Shown here one piece after another: positions 41,766 to 52,536 of a DNA stretch of 64,000 nt. The stretch spans positions 4,402,001 to 4,466,000 of the forward strand of contig NZ_CP197465.1 of assembly GCF_052180275.1 (NCBI RefSeq), written 5' to 3'. The stretch comes from Kumtagia sp052180275 (GTDB lineage: Bacteria > Pseudomonadota > Alphaproteobacteria > Rhizobiales > Rhizobiaceae). The notes beneath the pieces were generated by a model. That model had not been told where the DNA came from. It did not search any database and saw only the letters and a list, made by a program, of their open reading frames with translations. The position numbers were made by a program, and so were the translations under genes. Numbering within the stretch: position 1 is the stretch's first letter; every line of letters begins with the position of its first letter.

Positions 41766-43079
<1,314 letters not shown>

Positions 43080-43123
43080 GACTGGTCCGCCCTCAAAACT
43101 CGAAAATCGACTGGAGAATTGCG

Positions 43124-44341
43124 TCAGCGCCGCGCGGCGAGCGGCACGACGTTGTCGGCAGGCCGCGCCGCGGAGGCGAGGAACCGCTTGATGCTGCGCG
43201 CCGCCTGACGGATACGATGCTCGTTCTCCACCAGCGCGATGCGCACATGGTCGTCGCCATGCTCGCCGAAGCCGACGCCCGGCGCCACCGCCACATCGGC
43301 ATGTTCGATCAGCAGCTTGGAGAATTCGAGCGATCCCAGATGCCGGAACGGCTCGGGAATGGGCGCCCAGGCGAACATCGATGCGGCCGGCGCCGGAACG
43401 GTCCAGCCGGCGCGTCCGAACGTGTCGATCATCACGTCGCGGCGCTTGTGATAGATGTCGCGGACCTCCTCGATGTCCGAGCCGTCGCCGTTGAGGGCAT
43501 GCGCCGCCGCCACCTGGATCGGCGTGAACGCACCGTAGTCCAGATAGGACTTTACCCGTGTCAGCGCGGAAATGAGACGCTCGTTGCCGACGGCAAAACC
43601 CATGCGCCAGCCCGGCATGGAAAATGTCTTCGACATCGAGGTGAACTCGACGGTGACGTCGATCGCGCCCGGAACCTGCAGCACGGAAGGCGGCGGGTTG
43701 CCGTCGAAATAGATCTCGGAATAAGCGAGATCCGACAGGATGATGATGTCGTTCTTCTTCGCGAAGGCGACCACGTCCTTGTAGAAGTCGAGGCTCGCCA
43801 CCAGCGCCGTCGGGTTCGACGGGTAGTTGAGGATCAGCGCCAGCGGCTTCGGGATCGAATGGCGGATACCGCGCTCCAGCGCCGGAATGAAACCATCGTC
43901 CGGCTCGACCTGCAGCGAGCGGATGACGCCGCCCGACATGATGAAGCCGAAGGCATGGATCGGATAGGTCGGGTTCGGGCACATGATCACGTCGCCGGGA
44001 GCGGTGATCGCCTGCGCCATGTTGGCGAAACCTTCCTTGGAGCCGAGAGTCGCGACGACCTGGGTCTCCGGGTCGAGCTTCACGCCGAAGCGGCGGGCAT
44101 AATAACTGGCCTGGGCGCGGCGCAAGCCGGGAATGCCGCGCGACGAGGAATAGCGATGCGTGCGCGGGTCGCGCACCACTTCGCACAGTTTGTCGACGAT
44201 GGATTTCGGGGTCGGCAGGTCGGGATTGCCCATGCCGAGGTCGATGATGTCGGCGCCCTTCGAACGGGCTGACGCCTTCAGCCGGTTGACCTGCTCGAAC
44301 ACGTAAGGCGGAAGCCGGCGAACCTTATGAAACTCTTCCAT
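43124..44341 (-). CDS. alaC: PLP aminotransferase class I/II (AlaC / LL-diaminopimelate aminotransferase type)
   Basis: 405 residues. The PLP lysine is in FTSMSKTFSMPGWRMGFAVG (about 236-252); other family blocks are LGMGNPDLPTPKSIVDKL, YSSSRGIPGLRRA, NPTYPIHAFGFIM and NYPSNPTALV. The fold matches the glutamate-pyruvate aminotransferase AlaC, often annotated in rhizobia as LL-diaminopimelate aminotransferase. The true amino donor and acceptor are not determined from sequence. It lies directly upstream of hom, the standard order in this group, and the two are likely one operon. Confidence 0.9.
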   Translation of the reverse strand: MEEFHKVRRLPPYVFEQVNRLKASARSKGADIIDLGMGNPDLPTPKSIVDKLCEVVRDPRTHRYSSSRGIPGLRRAQASYYARRFGVKLDPETQVVATLGSKEGFANMAQAITAPGDVIMCPNPTYPIHAFGFIMSGGVIRSLQVEPDDGFIPALERGIRHSIPKPLALILNYPSNPTALVASLDFYKDVVAFAKKNDIIILSDLAYSEIYFDGNPPPSVLQVPGAIDVTVEFTSMSKTFSMPGWRMGFAVGNERLISALTRVKSYLDYGAFTPIQVAAAHALNGDGSDIEEVRDIYHKRRDVMIDTFGRAGWTVPAPAASMFAWAPIPEPFRHLGSLEFSKLLIEHADVAVAPGVGFGEHGDDHVRIALVENEHRIRQAARSIKRFLASAARPADNVVPLAARR

Positions 44342-44410
44342 TGTCGATCCACGAAGCGGGGGGCTGGACTGGCGGCGCGTATATACCCAATGCGAGGCGA
44401 GGTCGAGGCG

Positions 44411-44776
44411 TCACTGGGCCTGGATGGCCTCAAGCGTGTCGGCGCCGTGCTCTTCGGCCAGTTTCTGGATCCGCGCCGGGTCACCCTTCGTCCCCGCGCC
44501 CCGTCCCGAGGCCGACTGGCGCGACTTGGCCGAAGCGATCCGGCTGGTCAGCCTGGCCTTGTCGTCCTCGCTCAGCGGCTTGGCTGCGACCTGAGGCGGC
44601 ACGTTGAGATTGGGATAGGTGCCGGTGTCGATGGCGCCGGACTGGGGACCCACGGACATCGCCGTATCCGTCGAGTTCGAGGCGCATCCGGCCACCGCCG
44701 CGCATCCGGCCAGCGCAAGAGCGGCGAACCCTCTTCGGGCGAAGGCGGGTAGCCGGGATTTGTGTCGGATTGTCAT
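44411..44776 (-). CDS. Small lipoprotein of unknown function
   Basis: 121 residues. The signal FARRGFAALALAGCAAVAGC ends in lipobox AVAGC with Cys 31. The mature part is hydrophilic with TGTYPNLNVPPQVAAKPLSEDDK, then a basic helical segment (SRIASAKSRQ) and a closing AEEHGADTLEAIQAQ. Proteins of this shape are conserved in Rhizobiales but I do not know a function. It lies 69 bases upstream of alaC on the same strand, and divergent from phaC. Confidence 0.75.
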   Translation of the reverse strand: MTIRHKSRLPAFARRGFAALALAGCAAVAGCASNSTDTAMSVGPQSGAIDTGTYPNLNVPPQVAAKPLSEDDKARLTSRIASAKSRQSASGRGAGTKGDPARIQKLAEEHGADTLEAIQAQ

Positions 44777-44849
44777 GTTCTTTCCGCCAAGGCTCCGTTA
44801 AACACCGCGATCAGCCGGTATTGGACCCTTTCGACCGTGTCATGTTAAG

Positions 44850-46712
44850 ATGTCAACAAAAAGCCTTGGGAAGATCGCGGAGAGCATGACGAAAGCTTCC
44901 GATTCGGACAAGACCAGCCCCGATCCTTCCGCGGTCGAGCATTACATCGTCAAGGACCCCGAGCGCTTCGCCCTCAACATGGCGCGCATGGTCGAGCAGG
45001 CTGGAAAGGCGGCATCCGCCTGGGCCGAGCCGCGCGAGAAGGGCGAGTTGCGCGACAGCGTCGCCGAGCCCGTCGTCGACATGGTGAAGACCTTCTCAAA
45101 ACTGACGGAATACTGGCTGTCGGATCCGCAGCGGGCGCTGGAGGCGCAGACGCGGCTGTTTTCCGGCTACATGGGCGTCTGGGCCAATGCCGTGCAGCGC
45201 GCCGGCGGCGAGACGACGGAAGGCGGAGTGACGCCCGACAAGGGCGACAAGCGCTTCCAGGACCCGGAATGGGGCCGCAACGCCTTCTTCGATTTCCTGA
45301 AGCAGGCCTATCTCGTCACCTCGCGCTGGGCCGGCGACCTGGTGGAGCATGCGGACGGGCTGGATGACCACACGCGCCACAAGGCGTCGTTCTACGTCAA
45401 GCAGATATCCAACGCGATCTCGCCCTCCAACTTCATCCTGACCAATCCGGAGCTTTTCCGCGAGACCGTCGCCAGCAACGGCGAAAATCTGGTGCGAGGC
45501 ATGAAGATGCTGGCGGAAGACATCACCGCCGGCGGCGGCGACCTCAAGCTGCGGCAGGCCGACTACAAACCCTTCGAGATCGGCAAGAATCTGGCCGTCA
45601 CGCCCGGCAAGGTAGTCGGGCGCAGCGATGTCGCCGAGATCCTGCAATATGCGCCGAGCACGGAAAAGGTGCTGAAACGGCCGCTGCTGATCTGCCCGCC
45701 CTGGATCAACAAGTTCTACATCCTCGACCTCAATCCCCAGAAGAGTTTTATCCGCTGGGCGATCGAACAGGGGCACACCGTGTTTGTCATCTCCTGGATA
45801 AACCCGGACGAGCGCCACGGCCTGAAGGGCTGGGAAGCCTATATCCGCGAGGGCCTGCAATATGCGCTGGACACGGTCGAGGCGACGACAGGCGAGCGCG
45901 AGGTCAACGCCATCGGCTACTGTGTCGGCGGCACGCTCCTGGCGGCCGCACTGGCCCTCCTGGCGCAGGAAGGCGACGACCGTATCCGGTCCGTCACCTT
46001 CTTCACCACGCAGGTCGATTTCACCTATGCCGGCGACCTCAAAGTGTTCGTCGACGAGGATCAGGTCGCCGCTGTCGAACGCACGATGGGCGAGAAGGGC
46101 TATCTCGACGGCACCAAGATGGCGACCGCCTTCAACATGCTGCGGTCGGGCGACCTGATCTGGCCCTATGTCGTGAACAATTACATGCGCGGCAAGGAGC
46201 CCCTGCCCTTCGACCTGCTCTACTGGAACGCCGATTCGACCCGCATGGCGGCGGCGAACCACTCGTTCTACCTGCGCAACTGCTATCTCGAGAACAACCT
46301 CACCAAGGGAAAAATGGAGATCGCCGGGCGCAGCCTGTCGCTGTCGGATATCACCATCCCGGTCTACAATCTCTCTGCCAAGGAGGACCACATCGCGCCG
46401 GCGCGTTCGGTATTCCTCGGCTGCCGCTTCTTCGGCGGGCCGGTGGAGTTCGTCATGGCCGGTTCGGGCCATATCGCTGGCGTCGTCAACCCGCCGGCGC
46501 AGATGAAGTACCAGCACTGGACGGGCGGCAAGCCGGTCGGCACTTTCGAGGACTGGATTGCCCATGCGACCGAAAATCCGGGCTCGTGGTGGCCGCACTG
46601 GCAGCGATGGATCGAGGACAAGGATGACAACAAGGTGCCGGCGCGCAAGCCGGGCGAACGCGGGACAGTGCTCGGCGAAGCGCCCGGAACTTATGTCAGG
46701 ATAAGGGTGTGA
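44850..46712 (+). CDS. phaC: Class I poly(3-hydroxyalkanoate) synthase
   Basis: 620 residues. It polymerises 3-hydroxyacyl-CoA at the granule surface. The lipase-like box is GYCVGGTLLAAAL with the catalytic Cys near 358; the aspartate lies in SAKEDHIAPARS and the histidine in GSGHIAGVVNPP. The N-terminal half (EHYIVKDPERFALNMARM, DPEWGRNAFFDFLKQAY) matches class I enzymes, which act without PhaE or PhaR. No phaA, phaB or phasin gene is adjacent. A PHB-depolymerase-type esterase lies 2.1 kb downstream. Confidence 0.96.
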   Translation: MSTKSLGKIAESMTKASDSDKTSPDPSAVEHYIVKDPERFALNMARMVEQAGKAASAWAEPREKGELRDSVAEPVVDMVKTFSKLTEYWLSDPQRALEAQTRLFSGYMGVWANAVQRAGGETTEGGVTPDKGDKRFQDPEWGRNAFFDFLKQAYLVTSRWAGDLVEHADGLDDHTRHKASFYVKQISNAISPSNFILTNPELFRETVASNGENLVRGMKMLAEDITAGGGDLKLRQADYKPFEIGKNLAVTPGKVVGRSDVAEILQYAPSTEKVLKRPLLICPPWINKFYILDLNPQKSFIRWAIEQGHTVFVISWINPDERHGLKGWEAYIREGLQYALDTVEATTGEREVNAIGYCVGGTLLAAALALLAQEGDDRIRSVTFFTTQVDFTYAGDLKVFVDEDQVAAVERTMGEKGYLDGTKMATAFNMLRSGDLIWPYVVNNYMRGKEPLPFDLLYWNADSTRMAAANHSFYLRNCYLENNLTKGKMEIAGRSLSLSDITIPVYNLSAKEDHIAPARSVFLGCRFFGGPVEFVMAGSGHIAGVVNPPAQMKYQHWTGGKPVGTFEDWIAHATENPGSWWPHWQRWIEDKDDNKVPARKPGERGTVLGEAPGTYVRIRV

Positions 46713-46784
46713 CGACAGCGGCCGGCGTTAGGAAAGCGGGCAAAATCATGGCGATCCACCTTGATGTTGCCTTATTTCCTTCAT

Positions 46785-46809
46785 AGCCCGACATTGGGCT
46801 TCGGGTTTT
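46785..46809 (+). terminator. Weak hairpin with T-run after phaC
   Basis: AGCCC (46785-46789) and GGGCT (46796-46800) pair with a six-base loop, followed by TCGGGTTTT. It lies 73 bases after the phaC stop. The stem is short, so termination would be modest. Confidence 0.35.
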
Positions 46810-46915
46810 AAGATTCGCCTATTTCGTCTCTCTCGCGTCAGGAGGCGTGGCTTTTGGGTCTGGACTGATATTGTAACAGCAGTTCACGCTGCCGGATGCG
46901 AGGGAAGGAAGCGGT

Positions 46916-48223
46916 TTGCGAGTTAGGGGAACGCGTAGCGCATCAAGTGTCGGCATTGGCGTTCTCGGGGCGTTGGTTTCCATATTGCTTGCATCCTGCA
47001 CGTCATCCGGAACGCCGGACTTCGAAGCGGGCATGCCGGGTTACAATTCACCGGCGATGACGGCCGCCTCCCCGGCCCAGACGGGTGCCGGCTTTGCACA
47101 GGCGGGCGAGCAGGTCTCCGCCGCCGCGACGGCTTCGGCAACGCCCGCGGGCGAAAACGGACAGCTTCCTGAACAGGTCGCCTATCTTCCAACCGCCAAT
47201 CCCGCCGCGGCGTTGTCCGCCGCGCCTCAGGCGGCCGAAGCTGCGCAGACCGAGGCAACCAAGCCCGGCGAAACGGCGAACGCCGCTGCGACAGCCGGAG
47301 CGGAAACCAAGCCCGGCGACACCGTACAGGCCGCCGCTCCGACGCCGGCGGCAAAACCCGCATCGGATGCCGCTGACAGCCTGAATGACCGGCCGGCCGC
47401 CGGCGAGGTCATCGCTACCGCCGCGCCCTATCCGCAGGCCGAACAGCCCGCACCCAAGAAGAAAACCTTGTTCGGATCGCTGTTCGGCACCGGTTCGGCC
47501 TCCGCCGCGCCCGCGCCGATGGCCAATCAGGAGCGCAGCACCGCGGCTGTCGCGAAACGGCCGCAGCCGGCCAAGGCCGTCATCGAAAACAGCACGCCGT
47601 CGGCCTTCATCGAGAATCGTCCAGGCAAGCGGGTGATCGAGGAAACTCCAGCCAAGGCGATCATCGATCTTGATCCCGAAAAGTTGCGCAAGCCGGTCGA
47701 GCTGGCGTCTTACGGCGGCGACGACAACGGCCTGCCCGGCGTGCGCCAGTCGGCGCTTTTCGAGATCAAGCGAAAATCCGGCATCGACGACGACAGCGAC
47801 GTGGACATCCACGAAGAGGACGACGAAAGCCCGGTCCGGCTCGCCTCGGCTGCCGGAATGGCCCGGCTGGCCCCCAACGGGCTGCTCAAGCAGACCGAGA
47901 GCGTCGATGTCGCCTGCCTGAAGCCGTCGCTGGTGCGCGTGCTGAAAACCATCGAACAGCGTTACGGCAAGAAGCTGATCGTGACGTCGGGCTACCGCAG
48001 CCGGCTGCGCAACATCCGCGCCCGCGGCGCCAAGAACTCGCTGCACATGTATTGCGCGGCGGCCGACGTCCAGGTGCCTGGCGTCAGCAAATGGGAGCTT
48101 GCCACTTTCGCACGCGCCATGCCCGGCCGCGGCGGCGTCGGCACCTATTGCCACACCGATTCGGTGCATGTGGACGTCGGACCCGAGCGAGACTGGAACT
48201 GGCGCTGCCGCCGCCGCAAGTAG
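46916..48223 (+). CDS. Lipoprotein with C-terminal M15-type (DUF882/YcbK-like) peptidase domain
   Basis: 435 residues from a TTG at 46916, chosen because AGGGAAGGAAG lies upstream and because it alone supplies the signal peptide with lipobox ILLASC (Cys 28). Residues 35-260 are low-complexity Ala/Pro/Glu, likely a flexible spacer. Residues 320-435 form an M15-type fold: VTSGYRSRLRNIRARGAKNS, SLHMYCAAADVQVPG (His and Asp ligands) and HTDSVHVDVG. It probably cleaves D-Ala-D-Ala-type bonds in peptidoglycan while anchored to a membrane. The tRNA-Glu gene follows. Confidence 0.85.
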   Translation: MRVRGTRSASSVGIGVLGALVSILLASCTSSGTPDFEAGMPGYNSPAMTAASPAQTGAGFAQAGEQVSAAATASATPAGENGQLPEQVAYLPTANPAAALSAAPQAAEAAQTEATKPGETANAAATAGAETKPGDTVQAAAPTPAAKPASDAADSLNDRPAAGEVIATAAPYPQAEQPAPKKKTLFGSLFGTGSASAAPAPMANQERSTAAVAKRPQPAKAVIENSTPSAFIENRPGKRVIEETPAKAIIDLDPEKLRKPVELASYGGDDNGLPGVRQSALFEIKRKSGIDDDSDVDIHEEDDESPVRLASAAGMARLAPNGLLKQTESVDVACLKPSLVRVLKTIEQRYGKKLIVTSGYRSRLRNIRARGAKNSLHMYCAAADVQVPGVSKWELATFARAMPGRGGVGTYCHTDSVHVDVGPERDWNWRCRRRK

Positions 48224-48297
48224 TGTGGAAAAAGCGTAATTTCGTGGTCATTGGCGGGTTGCCCGTACGCTTCAAACTGACTATAAGCCCGCTGTCT

Positions 48298-48372
48298 GCG
48301 CCCATCGTCTATCGGTTAGGACGGCGCCCTTTCACGGCGCAAAGAGGGGTTCGATTCCCCTTGGGCGTACCA
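48298..48372 (+). tRNA. tRNA-Glu (anticodon UUC)
   Basis: A 75-base cloverleaf with encoded CCA. Acceptor GCGCCCA pairs with TGGGCGT (first pair G-U), discriminator A at 48369, CCA at 48370-48372. The anticodon loop CTTTCAC carries TTC, and the T arm reads GGGGTTCGATTCCCC. It is a single tRNA, with no neighbour tRNA. Such genes are common integration targets and here it borders an accessory-looking region. Confidence 0.97.
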
Positions 48373-48809
48373 ACACTCTTCAGACGTGTAGGGAATTCAA
48401 CGGCTTGGCGGGCCGATTGTCTAACGGTGTCCGCCTGTTAGACAGTGTTCGTTCGCTCTTCGTCTTCTGGGACCGGATGAGCGACAGACGCCATCGCCGC
48501 CAAAGCCGCACGTTTGCGGTTCGCAGCCGTAACGCAGGTTTGCACTTCTGCCAGGTTGCGATGACCACCGATGGCCATAATGTCCGTGACGCCTCAAAAG
48601 CATCTGCCAGTCGGACACATGCGGCCTTTCGCGGAGGCAAACTCATTGCATGACCTCCGGGCATCAGCCCATGCGTTTCACCTTTCCGAGCACATCACTT
48701 GTTATTGTGCAGTGCAGCAACGATATTGCCGCGGTTGCGTTGCACAGACTGCCGTCCAATTCCGGGCGTCACAACAAGGACGGCTCCCTTGCGAAAAATC
48801 TCAGACACG
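48373..48809. other. Gene-free segment after tRNA-Glu
   Basis: About 440 bases without a convincing gene. It begins with the tRNA trailer and contains an inverted repeat (48418-48444). No integrase, no repeat of the tRNA 3' end and no transposase fragment was noticed in it. The promoter of the downstream esterase should lie near its right end. Confidence 0.5.
48418..48444. repeat. 8-bp inverted repeat after tRNA-Glu
   Basis: TGTCTAAC (48418-48425) and GTTAGACA (48437-48444) with an 11-base loop lie 46 bases after the tRNA. T-rich sequence (GTGTTCGTTCG) follows, so it could end the tRNA transcript. Confidence 0.45.
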
Positions 48810-49946
48810 ATGGCGCGGCTTGCCACGCTTCATGCACGCCACGCCGCCTCTCCCGGTGACATCGGCGCGGCTCACCATCTCTCAGCGCTAACCGCATTCG
48901 GCTCCAATCCCGGGGCCTTGCAAGCGAAATGCTATCTGCCTGACAGCCTGCCGGAAGGTGCGCCTCTTGTAGTTGTGCTCCATGGCTGCACCCAGAGCGC
49001 TGCAGGCTACGACCATCATTCAGGCTGGTCGCAACTTGCCGACGAAGCTCGCTTCGCGCTGCTCTATCCGGAGCAGCAGCGAAGCAACAATCCAAATCTC
49101 TGCTTCAACTGGTTTCAACCCGCGGATGTGAAGCGCGACGCCGGCGAGGCTCTTTCAATACGCCAGATGATTGAGGCGATGGTGAGCGCTCATGGGCTCG
49201 ACCGGAGACGCATCTTCGTCACGGGCCTTTCTGCCGGGGGTGCCATGGCTGCCGCCATGCTTGCCTGTTACCCTGATGTTTTCGCCGGTGGCGCAATCAT
49301 TGCCGGCCTCGCCTACGGCAGCGCAGCGACGGTGCCGGAAGCCTTTGACCGCATGCGGGGCCATGGCGGTCCCTCGAACGAGGATTTGCGGCGTATGCTG
49401 CGTGATGCGTCTGAGCATCGTGGGCCATGGCCCACGATTTCGATCTGGCAGGGAACCAGCGACCAGACCGTCGACGCTTCGAATGCCTCTGCGATCGCCA
49501 GCCAATGGTGGGGTGTCCATCAAATTTTCAGCGTGCCACCGCGTTCCCTCACCGATGGCACGAGGACACGGCAGTCCTGGCACGATGCCAGCGGAGAGGT
49601 TGTACTGGAAGTCAACATGATCGCCGGAATGGGCCATGGCACGCCGATCGACAAGAATCGTCTCGGTGCGCCGGGGCCGTACATGCTCGACGTCGGCATT
49701 TCCTCAACGCAGGAGATCGCGCGGTGTTGGGGGATCGCAGATGAGGAAAAGACGGCTTCCGCCGGTTCGAGGCGGACCATAGTTGTACACTCTCCGCCAC
49801 CCACCCGAGCGCAAACCGGATCAAAGCCTACAGCAACGCCTCTTGAGCCGTCAGCGGCCACGAAACGGATGCGGGAAGCGTCTCCAGCGTCAGGCGTGGA
49901 GAAAGTGATCGAGGATGCTCTTCGGGCAGCGGGGCTGATGCGCTGA
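48810..49946 (+). CDS. PHB-depolymerase-family esterase (short-chain PHA depolymerase / LpqC type)
   Basis: 378 residues from ATG 48810. The alpha/beta hydrolase core has VVVLHGCTQSAAGYDHHSGW (oxyanion side), the nucleophile elbow TGLSAGGAM with Ser near 141, WQGTSDQTVDASNA (aspartate, about 222) and GMGHGTPID (histidine, about 275). It belongs to the type-1 PHB depolymerase / feruloyl-esterase group. There is no signal peptide, so it should act in the cytoplasm, on short-chain PHA oligomers or on small esters. The C-terminal 60 residues are a Pro/Thr-rich tail. Preceding in-frame codons have no ribosome site. Confidence 0.88.
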   Translation: MARLATLHARHAASPGDIGAAHHLSALTAFGSNPGALQAKCYLPDSLPEGAPLVVVLHGCTQSAAGYDHHSGWSQLADEARFALLYPEQQRSNNPNLCFNWFQPADVKRDAGEALSIRQMIEAMVSAHGLDRRRIFVTGLSAGGAMAAAMLACYPDVFAGGAIIAGLAYGSAATVPEAFDRMRGHGGPSNEDLRRMLRDASEHRGPWPTISIWQGTSDQTVDASNASAIASQWWGVHQIFSVPPRSLTDGTRTRQSWHDASGEVVLEVNMIAGMGHGTPIDKNRLGAPGPYMLDVGISSTQEIARCWGIADEEKTASAGSRRTIVVHSPPPTRAQTGSKPTATPLEPSAATKRMREASPASGVEKVIEDALRAAGLMR

Positions 49947-49971
49947 CGCCTACCGTATCGGAAGACGCGCT

Positions 49972-50005
49972 AACGAAGGAGCCGGCGGCCGATGGGTCCT
50001 TCGTT
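49972..50005. terminator. Hairpin between convergent esterase and catalase genes
   Basis: AACGAAGGA (49972-49980) and TCCTTCGTT (49997-50005) pair exactly around a 16-base loop. It lies 26 bases after the esterase stop and 17 bases after the katE stop on the other strand, so it can serve both. Confidence 0.6.
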
Positions 50006-50021
50006 CCCGTTCGGTACCCTG

Positions 50022-52133
50022 CTACAGCTTGACAGCCATCTCGCGCGCCCAGAGGCGGAGCTTTCGGCAGGACTCGATGAATCCGGCGATCGCCTTCGGA
50101 TCGCTAAGACCGATCAGCCCTTCATCGGCTTCCGGATCGACGCCGGCCTTCTGCAACAGCGGGGCGGCGCCAGGCGTAAACCCGATGAACTTGCAGTGGG
50201 CGAAGGCGTCGGCAACGAAGTCGCGCGCGGCGGCTTCGCCTGTGAGGCGCTCCCCACCTTCCTCGGAAAGGACAAGCGCCACGGCGTCGAACAGGACCGA
50301 GGGCCCGCCGTCGATCATGTGCTTCGCGGCAATGACGGTTCCATCCGCTGCCTCGACGCCGCCCACCTTGGGGGCGATGACCTCCATCGCCGCTCCTTCC
50401 TGCTCAATCGCGGTGCGGAGCTTCTTCAGAAATGACGCATCCGCGCCGGGGCTGACGAGCACCCCGACCTTACGGCCGGCAAAACTCTCCGGTCTGTTCT
50501 TGACGATGCTGAGCGCCGGCGAGGGTTTGAGATCGTCGCGTGGCGCAACTGCCGCGTCCGCCGGCTTGGGCAATTCCTTGATACCGAGCTTGTCGGCGAT
50601 CATTTCGGCCAACCCATCGTCGATGTTGAGGAGATGCGAAATCATCCGTTCGCGAATGACGGGAGTCTCGACCTTGCTCAATTCGAAGGTCAGCGCCATG
50701 GCGATGTGCTTCTGCTCTGGCGGGGTCTGGCTGGTGAAGAACTGGCGCGCCTGGCTGTAGTGGTCGGCAAAACTTTCCGCACGCAGCCGGACTTTCTGGC
50801 CTCCCCCGGCATCGGAAAACGACCGGAAGCCGCGCTGCGGAGATTCCCGCGGGCCTTCGCCGAACGAGTTAGGCTGGTAGTTCACGCGGCCGACGGGGTT
50901 GCGCATCGCCATGTGTCCGTCCTGCTGGAAATGGTGGAACGGGCATTTTGGCGCGTTGATCGGGATGTGGGTGAAGTTGGGCGAGCCGAGCCGTTTGATC
51001 TGCGTATCGAGATAGGAGAAGTTGCGGCCCTGCAGCAATGGGTCGTTGGAGAAGTCCACGCCGGGCGGCACATTCTGCGTCATGAATGCGGCCTGCTCGG
51101 TCTCGGCGAAGAAATTCTCCGGCATGCGGTCCAGAACGAGGCGGCCCACCGCGATCGGCTCGATCATCTCCTCGGGGATGAGTTTGGTTGGATCGAGCAC
51201 GTCGAAGTCGAAACTGTCGGCGAAGTCCTGATCGAAGAGTTGGACCTGCAATTCCCATTCCGGAAAATTGCCCGACTGGATCGCATCCCAAAGGTCGCGG
51301 CGGTGGAAATCCGGATCGGCCCCGTTGATCTTGGCCGCCTCGTTCCACACGACCGATTGCAGGCCGAGTTTTGGTTTCCAATGGAATTTGACGAAGGTGG
51401 ACTCATCGTTCGCATTGAGGAACCGGAAGGTGTGAACCCCGAATCCTTCCATAAAGCGGAAGGAGCGCGGTATCGCCCGATCGGACATGACCCACATGAC
51501 CATGTGCATGGATTCTGGCGTGAGCGAGATGAAGTCCCAAAAGGTGTCATGGGCCGACGCGGCCTGAGGAAAACCCCTGTCGGGCTCCGGCTTCACCGAA
51601 TGGATGATGTCGGGAAATTTTATCGCGTCCTGGATGAAGAAAACCGGGATGTTGTTGCCAACGATGTCCCAGTTACCTTCCTGCGTATAGAGCTTGACGG
51701 CGAAGCCTCGAACGTCACGGGCGAGATCAGCGGACCCTTCGCTGCCGGCAACCGTTGAAAAACGCACAAAGGCCGGGGTCTTCTCGCCGGCGCGCTGGAA
51801 AATGTCAGCTCGGGTGTATTTAGCAAGTGACTCGTAGGTTTCGAAATAGCCGTGAGCCCCGTATCCACGAGCATGGACCACGCGCTCGGGAATACGCTCG
51901 TGGTCGAAGTGGAAAATCTTCTCGCGGAAGTGGAAGTCCTCAATTAGAGTTGGGCCTCTGTCGCCGATCTTCAGCGTGTTCTGGTCGTCGCCAACAGGAC
52001 CGCCTTGCGTTGTCGTCAGCACCGGCACGTTGCTCTCGGAGACCTGGTGCAGCTCCCCGCCATTGCCGCGGATTAGCTTCTGGTCGTGGATCGTCGCGGA
52101 CGCGCCCACAGAATGTTTAGCGCTCTTGGCCAT
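50022..52133 (-). CDS. katE: Large-subunit catalase (HPII/KatE type)
   Basis: 703 residues of clade 2. The active His lies in VVHARGYGAHGYFE (about 87), the distal Asn in GNWDIVGNNIPVFFI, and the heme-ligand Tyr in NFSYLDTQIKRLG (about 370). A C-terminal flavodoxin-like domain (about 560-700: KVGVLVSPGADASFLKKLR, LVLSEEGGERLTGEA) marks the large form. It breaks hydrogen peroxide in the cytoplasm. GAGGAAC precedes the start. It stands alone between an esterase (convergent) and a gap. Confidence 0.95.
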   Translation of the reverse strand: MAKSAKHSVGASATIHDQKLIRGNGGELHQVSESNVPVLTTTQGGPVGDDQNTLKIGDRGPTLIEDFHFREKIFHFDHERIPERVVHARGYGAHGYFETYESLAKYTRADIFQRAGEKTPAFVRFSTVAGSEGSADLARDVRGFAVKLYTQEGNWDIVGNNIPVFFIQDAIKFPDIIHSVKPEPDRGFPQAASAHDTFWDFISLTPESMHMVMWVMSDRAIPRSFRFMEGFGVHTFRFLNANDESTFVKFHWKPKLGLQSVVWNEAAKINGADPDFHRRDLWDAIQSGNFPEWELQVQLFDQDFADSFDFDVLDPTKLIPEEMIEPIAVGRLVLDRMPENFFAETEQAAFMTQNVPPGVDFSNDPLLQGRNFSYLDTQIKRLGSPNFTHIPINAPKCPFHHFQQDGHMAMRNPVGRVNYQPNSFGEGPRESPQRGFRSFSDAGGGQKVRLRAESFADHYSQARQFFTSQTPPEQKHIAMALTFELSKVETPVIRERMISHLLNIDDGLAEMIADKLGIKELPKPADAAVAPRDDLKPSPALSIVKNRPESFAGRKVGVLVSPGADASFLKKLRTAIEQEGAAMEVIAPKVGGVEAADGTVIAAKHMIDGGPSVLFDAVALVLSEEGGERLTGEAAARDFVADAFAHCKFIGFTPGAAPLLQKAGVDPEADEGLIGLSDPKAIAGFIESCRKLRLWAREMAVKL

Positions 52134-52536
52134 TGAAGTTCCTCAAAAGAAGAGAGGTGCGCCTTGCGCCTCTTCCCTCAATCGATGGCCAGTCATTCCG
52201 TTCCATCCGCCCCAAGGCTGCTTACGTTGAAATGCGTTAGGCGCCCGGTGGTCCTTCCTGATGCGTGCTGTGGATCCAAAAAGATTTGTAGATTTGGTGA
52301 TATTGAAGTTCAGGTTGCCATGGAATGCGGCACTCGATCATCGAACTGGCTGAGCGAGCCGGAGGTGCGACCGCGGGCTGGCGGCCACCCTCACCGACAT
52401 CACGGGCTCTTCGTCCCGGAATCCTCGGTCTATCGCCCGCTCAAGGCCAATAGAAAGATCCTAACGGCGAGCGTTCGAAAGCTTGCTTTTCGGCTACTGT
52501 TGGCCGCGCGACCGCGGACTTGAAGCCCCACAGATT
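52134..52536. other. Gene-free gap between katE and poxB-like gene
   Basis: About 400 bases with no supported gene. Open frames on the plus strand have no family resemblance. It should hold the katE promoter on the minus strand; no clear sigma hexamers or repeats were found. Confidence 0.45.

Noticed and set aside
43080..44186. A reading frame continuous with hom running through most of alaC
   Set aside because: It is a high-GC antiphase frame on the same strand; the alaC protein explains the region and hom has a clear family start at 43079.
52164..52523. 119-codon plus-strand frame between katE and the poxB-like gene
   Set aside because: No family, no ribosome site and unlikely composition; could not be supported.
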